Below, piece after piece: positions 15,915-27,700 of a stretch of DNA of 64,000 nucleotides. This DNA is from Amycolatopsis australiensis (GTDB taxonomy: Bacteria > Actinomycetota > Actinomycetes > Mycobacteriales > Pseudonocardiaceae): assembly GCF_900119165.1 (NCBI RefSeq), contig NZ_FPJG01000006.1:3782001-3846000 (forward strand). The letters are read 5' to 3'. The notes beneath the pieces were generated by a model. That model was not told where the DNA came from and searched no databases. It saw nothing but the letters and a program-made list of their open reading frames with translations. The stretch's first letter is position 1, and every line of letters begins with the position of its first letter. Position numbers and translations under genes: made by a program.

Positions 15915-17356
15915 CGCAGCCCCCGCAGGCACGCGATCAGGCTGCGGGCCTGCACGTTGACGTAGTGGCTGTGCCGCAGCAGCTCGTTGAGCTGGTTCAG
16001 GGTCAGCCAGCGGAAGTCGGCCAGGCCCGCGTCCGGGAAGTCGGCGGGCACTTCGATGATCTGGTAGTCGCTGTAGGCGTGGTGGAACCGCCCGCCTTCT
16101 TCCGACAGCTGGGCGGCGAACAGCACCTGGTCGGCACGCCGGGCCAGCACCATGTCGAGGAACGGCGGCCGGTCCGGTGGCGCGGTGTGCACGTAGTTGT
16201 CCGGCGTGCACTGCACGGTCGGGGCCAGCTCCACCACGTCGAGGTAACCGGGCTCGACGCGCGCGTTGAGCAGCGCGTGCAGCACACCGTCGACGCGCTT
16301 GACCAGCAGCGCCACCACGCCCGCGCCGTGCGGCCGCACCAGCGGCTGGGTCCACTGCGCGACTTCGCGCCCGTTCGTGGTGATGTCGACGGCGATGATG
16401 CTGAAGAACAGGCCCAGCTCGTGCGAGATCGCGGCGGGCGTGCGGACCCAGTTCGCGACCTCGCGCAGGGGCAGCGGGCTGGTGCGCACGACGTGCTGCG
16501 CCTGGCGCGAGGTGATCCAGCTCAGCACCTCCGTGCGCGTGTGCAGGCTGCCGGTGTGCTGGGCCGAGGACCGCGCCACCGACGCGGCGAGGTCGGTCAC
16601 CGCCTCCGCTTCGACGCCCTCGATGCCCGCGGGCATGCAGGACAGCACGGTCCGGGCGTCCATGTTGACCACGTTGTCCTGCTTGAGCAGCTCGTGCAGC
16701 TGGCCGAGGGTGAGCCAGCGGAAGTCGTCGGGCAGCTCGTCCCCGACGGCGGACTCCGGCACCTCGACGATCATGTTCCGGTTGCGCTTGCGGTAGAACC
16801 AGGACCCCTGCTCGGACTGCAGGACGTCGGCGAGCACCGTCTCCGGGTCCGGGTCGCGGAAGTGCTCGAGGTAGGGGACCGGCCGCCCGCCGTGCACGCG
16901 CGTGTAGTTGCTCTTCGTCGCCTGCACGGTCGGCGAGATCTGGACGCCGTTGACGTTGCCCGGCTCGGACTTCGCCTGCATCAGGCAGTGCAGGACGCCG
17001 TCGATCTCCTGCACGAGGATGCCCAGGATGCCGATCTCCGGCTGGTTGATGATCGGCTGCGACCAGTGCGTCACCGGGCCGTGGTCGGTGTCGACCTCCA
17101 GGCCCTCGACGGCGAAGAAGCGGCCGCTGTCGTGGCGGAGGTCGCCGCTGCCGGGGTCGAAGCCCCACCGGCGCAGCTCGCCGAACTCGATCCGCCGCAC
17201 TTCGTGGCGGTGGGCGAGATTGCGCTGCGCGATCCACTCGGCCACGTGCGCGTCCGGCGTGGCGACGCCGCCGGTGGCGGCCGCGGACTTCGCGAGCCGG
17301 TGGGGCAACGTCACGTCCGGTTTGCGGAGCAAGCCGGTTCCAGTGTGACGGTCCAT
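15911..17356 (-). CDS. NDP-hexose 2,3-dehydratase
   Basis: A 481-residue protein made of two homologous halves (about residues 30-240 and 260-481), each with the pattern T.W.QP........G.....I.G.LH.L..A..EPG. Examples are VTHWSQPIINQPEIGILG and VAQWTQPLVRPHGAGVVA. The architecture and length match EryBVI/TylCVI/OleV-type 2,3-dehydratases, which remove the C-2 hydroxyl of NDP-4-keto-6-deoxyglucose. Both halves end with the same RWLTL-QL-ELL segment. The ATG at 17356 has a GAGGTGA site; an upstream in-frame extension to 17497 lacks family similarity. First gene of the leftward sugar operon, divergent from a glycosyltransferase gene. It commits the cluster to a 2,6-dideoxy (or 2,3,6-trideoxy) sugar. 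Confidence 0.93.
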   Translation of the reverse strand: MDRHTGTGLLRKPDVTLPHRLAKSAAATGGVATPDAHVAEWIAQRNLAHRHEVRRIEFGELRRWGFDPGSGDLRHDSGRFFAVEGLEVDTDHGPVTHWSQPIINQPEIGILGILVQEIDGVLHCLMQAKSEPGNVNGVQISPTVQATKSNYTRVHGGRPVPYLEHFRDPDPETVLADVLQSEQGSWFYRKRNRNMIVEVPESAVGDELPDDFRWLTLGQLHELLKQDNVVNMDARTVLSCMPAGIEGVEAEAVTDLAASVARSSAQHTGSLHTRTEVLSWITSRQAQHVVRTSPLPLREVANWVRTPAAISHELGLFFSIIAVDITTNGREVAQWTQPLVRPHGAGVVALLVKRVDGVLHALLNARVEPGYLDVVELAPTVQCTPDNYVHTAPPDRPPFLDMVLARRADQVLFAAQLSEEGGRFHHAYSDYQIIEVPADFPDAGLADFRWLTLNQLNELLRHSHYVNVQARSLIACLRGLR

Positions 17357-17410
17357 CGATTCACCTCGCGTGGCCAGCGGACGGGATGCCTCCATTCGTA
17401 GCGGGCGGAA

Positions 17411-17473
17411 ACTAGGAGGAATGCTCGTCTTCGCCGTGGCCCCGCCGCCGCGGCCCGGTGACACTAGGCGATT
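17411..17473. promoter_or_regulatory. Two CTAGG elements in the divergent sugar/glycosyltransferase promoter
   Basis: ACTAGGAGGAATG at 17411-17423 and ACTAGGCGATT at 17463-17473 lie between the 2,3-dehydratase (leftward) and the glycosyltransferase-PKS operon (rightward). A close relative, ACTAGGGGAATG, is found at 49961 between UbiD and isocitrate lyase. Repetition in divergent promoters suggests an operator for a cluster regulator, which is not encoded in this window. Confidence 0.4.
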
Positions 17474-17531
17474 CATTGGATTCCCTGTGCGCGCCACGGG
17501 GAAGCGCCGCCCGGCGACCTAGGGTGGCCGC

Positions 17532-18752
17532 GTGGACGTCTCCGGCAGCCATGTCGCCTTCTTCAGCTTCCCGGGTTTCGGGCACATCCGGCCGACCCTG
17601 CCGGTGGTGCGCGAGCTGCTCGCGCGCGGGCACGACGTGTCCTACGTGGTCGCCGAGCGGTTCGCCGGCGTGGTCGCGGAGACCGGCGCCGACGTGCTCA
17701 CCTATCCGTCGGCGTTCCCCGGGTCGATGCCGGACGTGCATACCGCCGACGACCTCGCCGTCGTGCTGGCGCACTACCTCGACGAGGCGTTCGCCCCGCT
17801 GGCCACCGCGTGGCCGCGGTTCGCCGGCCGCCCGGTGGACCTCGTCGTCGAGGACGTGCTGAGCACCGACGTCGGCGGGCTGGTCGCGCGGCGCGCCGGC
17901 TGCGGGGTCGTCCGCCTGTTCGCCGGGTTCGGCGGCAACGACGAAGTCCCGCTGAACGGCAGCGAAACCGAGCTGGCCGGACCGCCGCTCGACCCCGGGC
18001 ATCCCGTGCTCGCGGCCTGCGGGGAACGGGTCAAGACGCGGCTGGCGCGCTTCGGCCTCGACACGCCATCGCCGGAACCGGCCCGGGGCGGGGAAGTCGT
18101 GGCGAACCTCGTGTTCGTGCCGCGCGCTTTCCAGCCGCGCGCCGAGTGCTTCGGCGACGAGTTCGTGTTCGTCGGCCCGACCGGCGACGACGGCGCGGCC
18201 GCCGGCAGCTGGCAGCCGCCCGGCGGGGACGTCCCCGTCGTGCTGGTTTCGCTGGGTACCTCGTCCAACAGCAATCCCGGGTTCTTCACCGCCTGCGGGC
18301 GGGCTTTCGCGGGCACCGGCTGGCGGGTGGTGATGACCACCGCCGGGCACGTCGGCGACGACGTCGCGGCGGCCATGCCCGACAACGTCGAGCTGCACTC
18401 GTGGCTCGACCACCGCGCGGTCCTCCCGCACACCGACGTCGTCGTCTGCCAGGCCGGGACGGGCTCCCTGATGGACGCGTTCGGCCACGGCGTCCCGGTG
18501 GTCGCCGTGCCGCAGCGGCCCGAGGCGCGGGTGACGGCCGCCCGGGTCGAACGGCTGGGCCTGGGACGCGCGCTGCTCGACGACGTGACCGGCGCCGACG
18601 TGCGCGATGCCGTGCTGGCCGTCGCCGCCGACGCGGCCGTGGCGAAGGAGGTGGCGCGGATGCGGGCGGCGATCCGCGCGTCCGGCGGCGCGAAACGGGC
18701 GGCGGACGTGCTCGAACGCGCCGTGCGGTCCACCGATGGGGAAACGGCATGA
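17532..18752 (+). CDS. MGT-family glycosyltransferase (GT1, GT-B fold)
   Basis: A 406-residue UDP/dTDP-sugar-dependent glycosyltransferase. The N-terminal acceptor domain begins [19 protein letters not shown] with the catalytic-type histidine in GFGHIRP. The C-terminal donor domain has [36 protein letters not shown] and the nucleotide-binding [20 protein letters not shown]. It most likely transfers a deoxysugar to the polyketide or acts in self-inactivation like OleD-type macrolide glycosyltransferases. GTG start; its stop overlaps the ATG of the PKS gene (ATGA), so both are made from one transcript. It is more divergent from the two other glycosyltransferases in this window than they are from each other. 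Confidence 0.9.
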   Translation: MDVSGSHVAFFSFPGFGHIRPTLPVVRELLARGHDVSYVVAERFAGVVAETGADVLTYPSAFPGSMPDVHTADDLAVVLAHYLDEAFAPLATAWPRFAGRPVDLVVEDVLSTDVGGLVARRAGCGVVRLFAGFGGNDEVPLNGSETELAGPPLDPGHPVLAACGERVKTRLARFGLDTPSPEPARGGEVVANLVFVPRAFQPRAECFGDEFVFVGPTGDDGAAAGSWQPPGGDVPVVLVSLGTSSNSNPGFFTACGRAFAGTGWRVVMTTAGHVGDDVAAAMPDNVELHSWLDHRAVLPHTDVVVCQAGTGSLMDAFGHGVPVVAVPQRPEARVTAARVERLGLGRALLDDVTGADVRDAVLAVAADAAVAKEVARMRAAIRASGGAKRAADVLERAVRSTDGETA

Positions 18753-21700
18753 GCGACGACAAGCTGCGCGAGTACCTCAAGAAGGTCACCGCGGACCTGT
18801 ACCGGACGCGCGAGCGGCTGCGCGACGCGGAAGACCGCGAGCACGAGCCGATCGCCGTCGTCGGGATGAGCTGCCGCTACCCCGGTGGCGTCCGCTCGCC
18901 GGAGGACCTCTGGGACCTCGTCGCCGCGGGCCGGGACGCGATCTCGGGCTTCCCCGTCAACCGCGGCTGGGACCTCGACGCGCTCTACGACCCCGACCCG
19001 GACCGCGCCGGCAAGTGCTACACCCGCCAGGGCGGGTTCCTGCACGACGCCGACCAGTTCGACCCCGGGTTCTTCGGCATTTCCCCGCGCGAGGCGCAGA
19101 CGATCGACCCGCAGCAGCGGCTGCTGCTCGAAACGGCCTGGGAGGCGTTCGAGCGCGGCGGGCTCGACCCGGCGTCGCTGCGCGGCAGCCGGACCGGCGT
19201 GTTCGCCGGGGTGATGTACAACGACTACGCCACCCGCCTGACCGGCCTGCCCGCGAGCCTCGAAGGCTATGTCGGCAACGGGAGCGCGGCCAGCATCGCC
19301 TCCGGCCGGGTGGCCTACACCTTCGGGCTGGAAGGCCCGGCGATCACCGTCGACACGGCGTGCTCGTCGTCGCTGGTGGCGCTGCACTGGGCCACGCAGG
19401 CGCTGCGGCGCGGCGAGTGCTCGCTGGCGCTGGCCGGCGGGGTCGCGGTGATGTCGACACCGGTGACGTTCATCGGCTTCAGCAGGCAACGCGGCCTCTC
19501 GCCCGACGGCCGGTGCCGCTCGTACGCCGACTCCGCCGACGGCACGGGCTGGGGCGAAGGCGCCGGGTTCCTGCTGCTGGAACGGCTTTCCGACGCGCAG
19601 CGCCACGGTCATCCGGTGCTCGCGGTGGTGCGGGGCTCGGCCGTCAACTCCGACGGCGCCAGCAGCGGGCTCACCGCGCCGAACGGGCCTTCGCAGCAGC
19701 GGGTCATCCGGGCCGCGCTCGCCGACGCGGGCCTGTCGGCTTCGGACGTCGACGTCGTCGAGGGGCACGGCACCGGCACCACCCTCGGCGACCCGATCGA
19801 GGTGCAGGCGCTGCTGGCGACCTACGGCCGGGACCGGGCGGGCCGTCCGCCGCTGTGGCTGGGCTCGGCCAAGTCGAACCTCGGCCACACGCAGGCGGCG
19901 GCCGGTGTCGGCGGCGTCATCAAGATGGTCATGGCGCTGCGCCACGAGCGGCTGCCCCGCACGCTGCACGCCGACGTCCCCACGTCCAAAGTGGACTGGG
20001 ACGCGGGCGAGGTGAGGCTGCTGCAGGAGGCCGTCGCCTGGCCCGCCGGCGACCGCCCGCGCCGTGCCGGGGTCTCGTCCTTCGGCGTGAGCGGGACCAA
20101 CGCGCACACGATCCTCGAGCAGGCACCCGCGGCCGAACCCGTGGCCGAAGCGCCGGCGCGACCCGGGCCGGTACCGGCCGTGTTGTCGGCGAAGAGCGCG
20201 GAGGCACTGCGCGCGCAGGCCACCCGGCTGCTGTCCCGGGTGGACGGACAACGGCCCGCCGACCTCGCGTTCTCCCTCGCGACCACCCGCGCCGCGTTCG
20301 AGCACCGCGCGGTCGTGCTCGCCGAGACCGCCGAGGAGCTGCGGGCGGGGCTCACCGAGCTGGCCGAGGGACGGGCGCCGGCCGGTGAGACGCGTCCGGG
20401 CAAGACGGCGTACGTCTTCGCCGGCCAGGGCGCGCAACAGCCGGGCATGGGACGACAGCTGTCCGCCGCGTTCCCCGTGTTCGCGGCGGCCTTCGACGAA
20501 ATCTGCGCGGGCTTCGCCGCCGCCGGGCTGCCCGGCCTGCGGGAACTGATCGACGACGGGGAAGCGCTCGGCCGCACCGAGGTGACGCAGCCCGCGCTGT
20601 TCGCCGTGGAGGTCGCGCTCCACCGGCTGCTCGTCTCCTGGGGCCTGACGCCGGACTTCGTCGTGGGCCACTCGATCGGCGAGCTGGCCGCCGCGCACGT
20701 CGCCGGGGTGTTCGACCTGCCGGACGCGTGCCGGCTGGTCGCCGCGCGAGCCCGGCTCATGCAGTCCGCGTCCGGCGCGGGCGCGATGGTTTCCCTGCGC
20801 GCCACCGAGGAAGCCGTCCGGCCGCTGCTGGGCGACGGGGTGTCGGTGGCGGCGGTCAACGGGCCCGAAGCCGTGGTCGTCTCCGGGGACGCCGGCGCCG
20901 TCGAGGCGATCGCCGCGCAGTTCGCCGAGTCGAAGCGGCTGCGCGTCAGCCACGCCTTCCATTCCCCACACATGGATCCGGTCCTCGCCGGGTTCCGTGC
21001 CGTCGCGGAGACGGTTTCGTATGCGCCGCCGAAGATCCCGGTCGTCTCCAACGTCACCGGCGAACCCGCCGACGTCGGCTCGGCGGAGTACTGGACGCGG
21101 CACATCCGGGCGGCCGTCCGGTTCCACGACGGCCTGCGGTGGCTCGCGGCGCACCGCGTCACCCGGTTCGTGACACCCGGTCCCGGCGGCGACACCGCCG
21201 CGATGGCCGCGGAATGCGTGCCGGACGCGCTGGTCGTCCCGGTGCTGCGGCGCGGCCGGCCCGAAGCCCGCACGTTCACCGAAGCCGTCGGCCGCCTGCA
21301 CGTCGCCGGGTTCAGCCCGGACTGGACGGCCGTCTTCGCCGGTCGCGGCGCGCGGGCCGTCGACCTGCCGACGTACGCCTTCCAGCGCGAACGCCACTGG
21401 CTCGACGGGCAGCGGGCCGCCGAACCCGCCGGTGCGCTCTACCGCGTGGAGCGGGTTCCGGTGACCGGTGCCGGTCCGGCCCGGGACGCCGTCGGCTGGC
21501 ACGAGCTGGACCCGGCCGCGGACGTCCCGCCGGTCGTCCACTTCCGCTGCGAGGCAAGCGGCGACGTCCTGACCGCCGCGCACGGCCTGGCGGCGGAAGC
21601 ACTGGCCGCGTTGCAGGCGTGGCTGGCCGACGACCGCTACGCGCGGGCGAAGCTCGTCTTCGTCCTCCGGGACGCCCTGCCGGGCGCCGCGGTGCGGGGG

Positions 21701-24700
21701 CTCGTCCGGTCGGCGCAGGCCGAGCACCCCGGCCGGTTCGTCCTCGCGGACGTCGCCGCGGACGCCGATCTCGCCACGGCGTTGTCCGCGGTGCTGGCCA
21801 CCGGCGAGCCGGAAGCCGCCTACGCGGGCGGCGAGGTCACCGTGCCCCGGCTCGCCGAGCCGCCCGAGGCCGAACCCGGCCCGGGCTTCGGCCCGGACGG
21901 CACCGTGCTGATCACCGGCGGCGCCGGGTCGCTGGGCGGGGCGCTGGCCCGGCACCTGGTCCGGGCGCACGGCGTCCGCAGCCTCGTGCTCGCCGGGCGG
22001 CGCGGCCCGGATTCCCCCGGTGCGCCGGAACTGCAAGCCGAACTGGCGGCCGAAGGCGCCGAAGTGCGGCTCGCCGCCTGCGACGTCACCGACCGGGAGG
22101 CGCTCGCCGGGCTGCTGGGCACGATCGAGTCCCTGACCGCGGTGGTCCACGCCGCCGGGGTACTGGACGACGGTGTCGTCGCCGCGCTCACCCCCGACCG
22201 GCTCGCCGCCGTCCTGCGGCCCAAGCTCGACGCGGCCTGGCACCTGCACGAGCTGACCGCGGGCCTCGGCCTGACCGCGTTCGTGCTGTTCTCCTCCGCC
22301 GCCGGCGTGCTCGGTGGCGCCGGGCAGGGCAACTACGCGGCGGCCAACACGTTCCTCGACGCGCTCGCCGCGCACCGGCGGGCGCACGGCCTGCCCGGGG
22401 TGTCCCTGGCCTGGGGACCGTGGACGCCGGACGGCGGCATGACCGGGCAGCTGACCGGCGCCGACGTCGCCCGCATGCGCCACGGCGGCGTCCGGCCGCT
22501 GGCGGCCCGCGACGCGCTGCGCCTGTTCGACCGCGCGATCGCCGGGAGCGACGCGGTGGTCGTGCCCATCGACTTCGCCGTCGACGCGCTGGACGCGACC
22601 CGGCCGCTGCTCGGCGGGCTGACCGGAAAGCGTGAACCCCGGTCCGGTTTCGCGGGGGTGCCGCCCGCCGACCGCCCGGCCGCCGCGCTCGACCTCGTCC
22701 GCGGCCAGGTCGCCGCCGTGCTCGGCCACGCGTCCACGGCGGCCGTGCGCCCGGACCGGCCCTTCGCCGACCTCGGCTTCGACTCGCTGACCGCGGTCGA
22801 GCTGCGCAACGCCCTCGGCCGCGAGACGGGCCTGACGCTGCCGTCGACGCTCGTGTTCGACCACCCGACGCCGCGCGCGCTCGCCGAGCACCTGCTCGGG
22901 GCGGCCGGCCCCGGCCCGGCCGAGAACGCGGCGCACGACGGCGACCCGATCGCGATCGTCGCCATGAGCTGCCGGTTCCCCGGCGGCGTCAGCTCGCCGG
23001 AGCAGCTGTGGCAGCTGCTGGCCGACGGCCGCGACGTCATCTCGCCGTTCCCCGCCGACCGCGGCTGGGACCTCGACACGCTCTACCACCCGGACCCCGG
23101 GCACCCGGGCACCTGCTACACGCGGGAAGGCGGCTTCCTCGACGACGTGGCCGGCTTCGACCCGGAGTTCTTCGAGGTTTCGCCGCGCGAGGCCGTCGCG
23201 ATGGACCCGCAGCAGCGGCTGCTGCTGGAGACCGCGTGGGAGGCCTTCGAGCGCGCCGGGATCGACCCGGTGACGCTGCGGGGCAGCCGCACCGGCGTCT
23301 TCGCCGGGACCAACGGCCAGGACTACTCGTCCGTGCTGCGGGACGCGCCGGACGACGTCGCCGGGCACCTCGGCACCGGCAACGCGGCGAGCGTGCTGTC
23401 CGGCCGGGTCTCCTACACGTTCGGGCTGGAGGGCCCGGCGGTCACCGTCGACACGGCGTGCTCGTCGTCCCTCGTCGCGCTGCACCTCGCGGCGCAGGCG
23501 CTGCGCGGTGGCGAATGCTCGCTGGCGCTGGCCGGCGGGGTCACGGTGATGTCGACCCCGGCCGGGTTCGTCGAGTTCAGCAGGCAGCGCGGGCTGGCCG
23601 AGGACGGCCGCTGCAAGGCGTTCGCCGAGGCCGCCGACGGCACCGGCTGGTCCGAGGGCGCCGGGATCCTGCTGCTGGAACGGCTTTCCGACGCGCGGCG
23701 CCACGGCCGCCGGGTGCTGGCGGTGCTGCGCGGGTCGGCGGTGAACCAAGACGGGGCGAGCAACGGCCTCACCGCGCCGAACGGCCCGGCGCAGCAGCGG
23801 GTCATCCGCGCCGCGCTGGCCGACGCCGGGCTCGCACCGTCCGAAGTGGACGCCGTGGAGGCGCACGGCACCGGGACCCGGCTCGGCGACCCGATCGAGG
23901 CCCAGGCGCTGCTGGCCACCTACGGCCAGGACCGGGACCGGCCGCTGTGGCTCGGCGCGATCAAGGCGAACCTCGGCCACACCCAGGCCGCCGCCGGGGT
24001 CGCCGGCGTCATCAAGATGGTCCTCGCCCTCGAGCACGGGACGCTGCCGCGCACCCTGCACGCCGGCGTCCCGTCGGCGCGCGTCGACTGGACCGCCGGA
24101 AACGTCCGGCTGCTGGCCGAGGCCGTCGCGTGGCCCGCGGGCGGACGGCCGCGCCGGGCCGCGGTGTCCGCGTTCGGTTTCAGCGGGACCAACGCGCACG
24201 CCGTGCTGGAAGAGGCTCCGGAGCACGTGCTCCCGGAGTCCGGAGCGGACACTCCGGACACGGCGCTCTGGCCGCTGTCGGGACGGTCCGAAGCGGCGTT
24301 GGCCGCGCAGGCCGCCGCGCTGCTCCCGGTGGCCGAGGCCGGCCACGGGCGCCACGCCGTGGGTGCCGCGCTGGCCGCCCGGACGGCGTTCGACCACCGT
24401 GCCGTGGTGCTGGCGCCGGACCGGGACACCGCGCTGCGGAACCTGCGGCTGCTGGCCGAGGGCGGCGAAGGACCCGGCGTCGTGCGCGGCCGCGTGGCCG
24501 GCGAAGGCCGTTCCGCGTTCCTGTTCACCGGACAGGGCGCCCAGCGGCCGGGCATGGGACTCGCGCTGCGGGAGGAGTTCGGCGTGTTCGCCGAGACCTT
24601 CGACGCGGCCTGCGCGCTGTTCGACCGGGAGCTGGACGTCCCGCTGCGCCGGGTGATCGCCGAAGGCGGCGCGGACCTGGACCGGACCTGCTTCACCCAG

Positions 24701-27700
24701 CCGGCCCTGTTCGCGGTGGAGGTGGCGCTGTTCCGCCTGCTGGAGTCGTGGGGCCTGGCACCGGACTTCGTCATGGGCCACTCGATCGGCGAGCTGGCGG
24801 CGGCCCACGTCGCGGGCGTGCTGTCGCTCGAGGACGCCTGCACGCTGGTCGCCGCGCGCGGGCGGCTCATGCAGGCCCTGCCCGCGGCGGGGGCCATGGT
24901 GGCGCTGCGGGCGACGGAGGCGGAGGTCCGCCCGCTGCTCACGGCCTCGGCCGGGATCGCCGCGGTGAACGGCCCCGCCTCGGTCGTGGTGTCCGGGGCG
25001 GCCGAGGACGTCCTCGGCATCGCGGCGCACTTCGAAAAGCAGGGCCGCGACACCAAGCGGCTGCGCACCAGCCACGCGTTCCACTCGCCGCTGATGGACC
25101 CGATGCTCGCCGGGTTCGGCGAGGTCGCCGCCGGGCTGTCCTACCGGGACCCGGTGCTGGGCGTCGTCTCGAACCGCACCGGGCGCCCGGCCACCGCCGC
25201 CGAACTGCGCTCGCCCGAGCACTGGGTGCGGCACGTGCGCGACGCGGTCCGCTTCGCCGACGGGGTCGGCTGGCTGGCGTCCCGGGGCGTCACCCGGTTC
25301 GTCGAGCTGGGCCCGGACGCCGTGCTCGCGGCCATGGTCCCGGACTGCGTGGACGGCGAGGTGTTCGTGACCGCGACGCAGCGGCGCACCCGGCCGGACG
25401 TCGAAACCGTGCTCACGGCGGTGGCCGACGCCCACGTCCACGGGCTGTCCCCGGACTGGTCCGCGCTGGTCCCGGCCGGGCAGGAGCGGCCGCAGCTGCC
25501 GACGTACCCCTTCCAGCGCCGCCGGTTCTGGCCCGGTACGGCCGCGGGCCGGGCCGGCGACGTCGCCACCGCCGGGCTGGCCGCGAGCCCGCACCCGTTC
25601 CTCGGCGCGACGGCCGAGCTGGCCGGGGCCGCGGGTGTCCTCGGCACCGGGCGGATTTCCCTGCGCACCCACCCGTGGCTCGCCGACCACGGCATCGGCG
25701 GCTCGGTGCTCTTCCCCGGAACGGCGTTCGTCGAGCTGGCCGTCGACGCGGGGGACCGGGCGGGCTGCACGCGCATCGAGGAGCTGACGCTCGGCGCGCC
25801 GCTGGTGCTGCCCGCGGCCGGCGCCGTCCGGCTGCAGGTGCTGACCGGCGCGCCGGACGAGTCCGGGGCGTGCCCGCTGACCATCCACTCGCGACCCGAG
25901 GACGCGCCGGCCGACAGCGCCTGGACGTTGCACGCGAGCGGCGTGCTGACCGCCGGGGTCCCGGCGCGCGGCGAGGACTTCCCCGAGTGGCCGCCGCCGG
26001 GCGCGGAACCCCTGGAAACCGCGGGACTGTACGAGGAGCTCGCCGGCAGCGGGTTCGGTTACGGCCCGGTGTTCCGCTGCCTGCGGCAGGCCTGGCGGGC
26101 CGGCGAGGACGTGTACGCCGAGGTCGAGCTGCCGGAGGACGCGGCGGCCGACGGCGGCGCGTTCGGGCTGCACCCGGCGTTGCTCGACGCCGTCCTGCAC
26201 GCGGCGGCGTTCCTGCCCTTCCCACCCGCCGCGCACGGCAGGCTGCCGTTCTCCTGGCGCGGGGTGTCCCTGCACGCCGAAGGCGCGCGCGGGCTGCGGG
26301 TGCGGCTGACCCGCACCGGCGAGGAGTCGCTCGCGATGGCCGTCGCCGACTCCGCCGGGCGCGCGGTGGCCACAGTGGACTCCCTGGCGCTGCGCGAGTT
26401 CTCGCCCGAGCAGCTCGCCGGCGGTCCGGTCCGGGACGCGCTCTACCGGCTGAGCTGGCCGGTCCATGCCGAGGGCCCGGCCGGCGTCCCGTCGTGGGTG
26501 CTCGCCCCGGAAGCCGCGCTGGACGCTCTCACCGAGGTGCCCGACGTGGTCGTCGTGCCCTTCGCGACCCGGCCGGTGCGGGAGGCGGCGCACGACGCGC
26601 TCGCTCTCGTGCGAACCTGGCTCGCCGACGACCGGTTCGCCGCGGCGAAACTCGCGCTGCACACCTGCGGCGCGGTCGAAACCGAGGAGGGTGCCGGGCC
26701 GGTCGACCCCGCGCTCGCCGCGGTGTGGGGCCTGGTGCGCTCGGCGCAGTCCGAGCACCCCGGCCGGTTCGTGCTGGTGGACTCCGACGGCGCCGGCGAC
26801 CTCGCGGAGACCGTGGCGACGGCGCTCGCGACGGGCGAGAACCAGATCGCGGTCCGCGGCGGCGCGCCGAGGGTGGCCCGGCTGACCAGGGAATCCGAGG
26901 CTCTCGCCGTCCCGGCCGGAAACTGGCGGGTCGACATCGCCGACCGCGGCACCCTCGACGGGCTGACCGTGGTGCCGTGCCCCGGGTTCGCCGGACCGGT
27001 GGCGCCGGGCGCGGTGCGGATCGCCGTGCGGGCCGCCGGTGTCAACTTCCGGGACGTGCTCAACACGCTCGGCATGTACCCGGGCCCGCCCACCGCGCCG
27101 GGCCTGGAGGGCGCCGGGGTGGTCACCGCCGTCGGCGACGGCGTCACCCGCTTCGCGGCCGGCGACCGGGTGATGGGCATGTTCGGCGGCGCGTTCGGGC
27201 CGGTCGCCGAGGTCGACGAGCGCCTCCTCTGCCCGCTGCCCGCCGGGATGACGTTCGCCCAGGGCGCTTCGGTGCCGGTGGTGTTCCTGACCGCGCTCTA
27301 CGCCCTGACCGACCTGGCCGGGCTGCGGCCCGGCGAACGCGTTCTCGTGCACGCGGCGGCCGGCGGCGTCGGCATGGCCGCGGTGCAGATCGCGCGGCAG
27401 CTCGGCGCCGAGGTGTACGGCACCGCGAGCACCGGCAAGTGGGCCACGCTGCGCGCGTCGGGTCTGCCCGACGACCACATCGCGTCGTCGCGGACGCTGG
27501 ATTTCGAGCGCGAGTTCCTGGCCGCCACCGGCGGGGACGGCGTCGACGTCGTCCTCGATTCGCTCGCCGGGGACTTCGTGGACGCGTCCCTGCGGCTGCT
27601 GCCCCGCGGTGGCCGCTTCCTGGAGATGGGCAAGACCGACGTCCGGGACCCGCAGCACGTCGCGGCCGGCCACCCGGGCGTGGCGTACCAGGCCTTCGAC

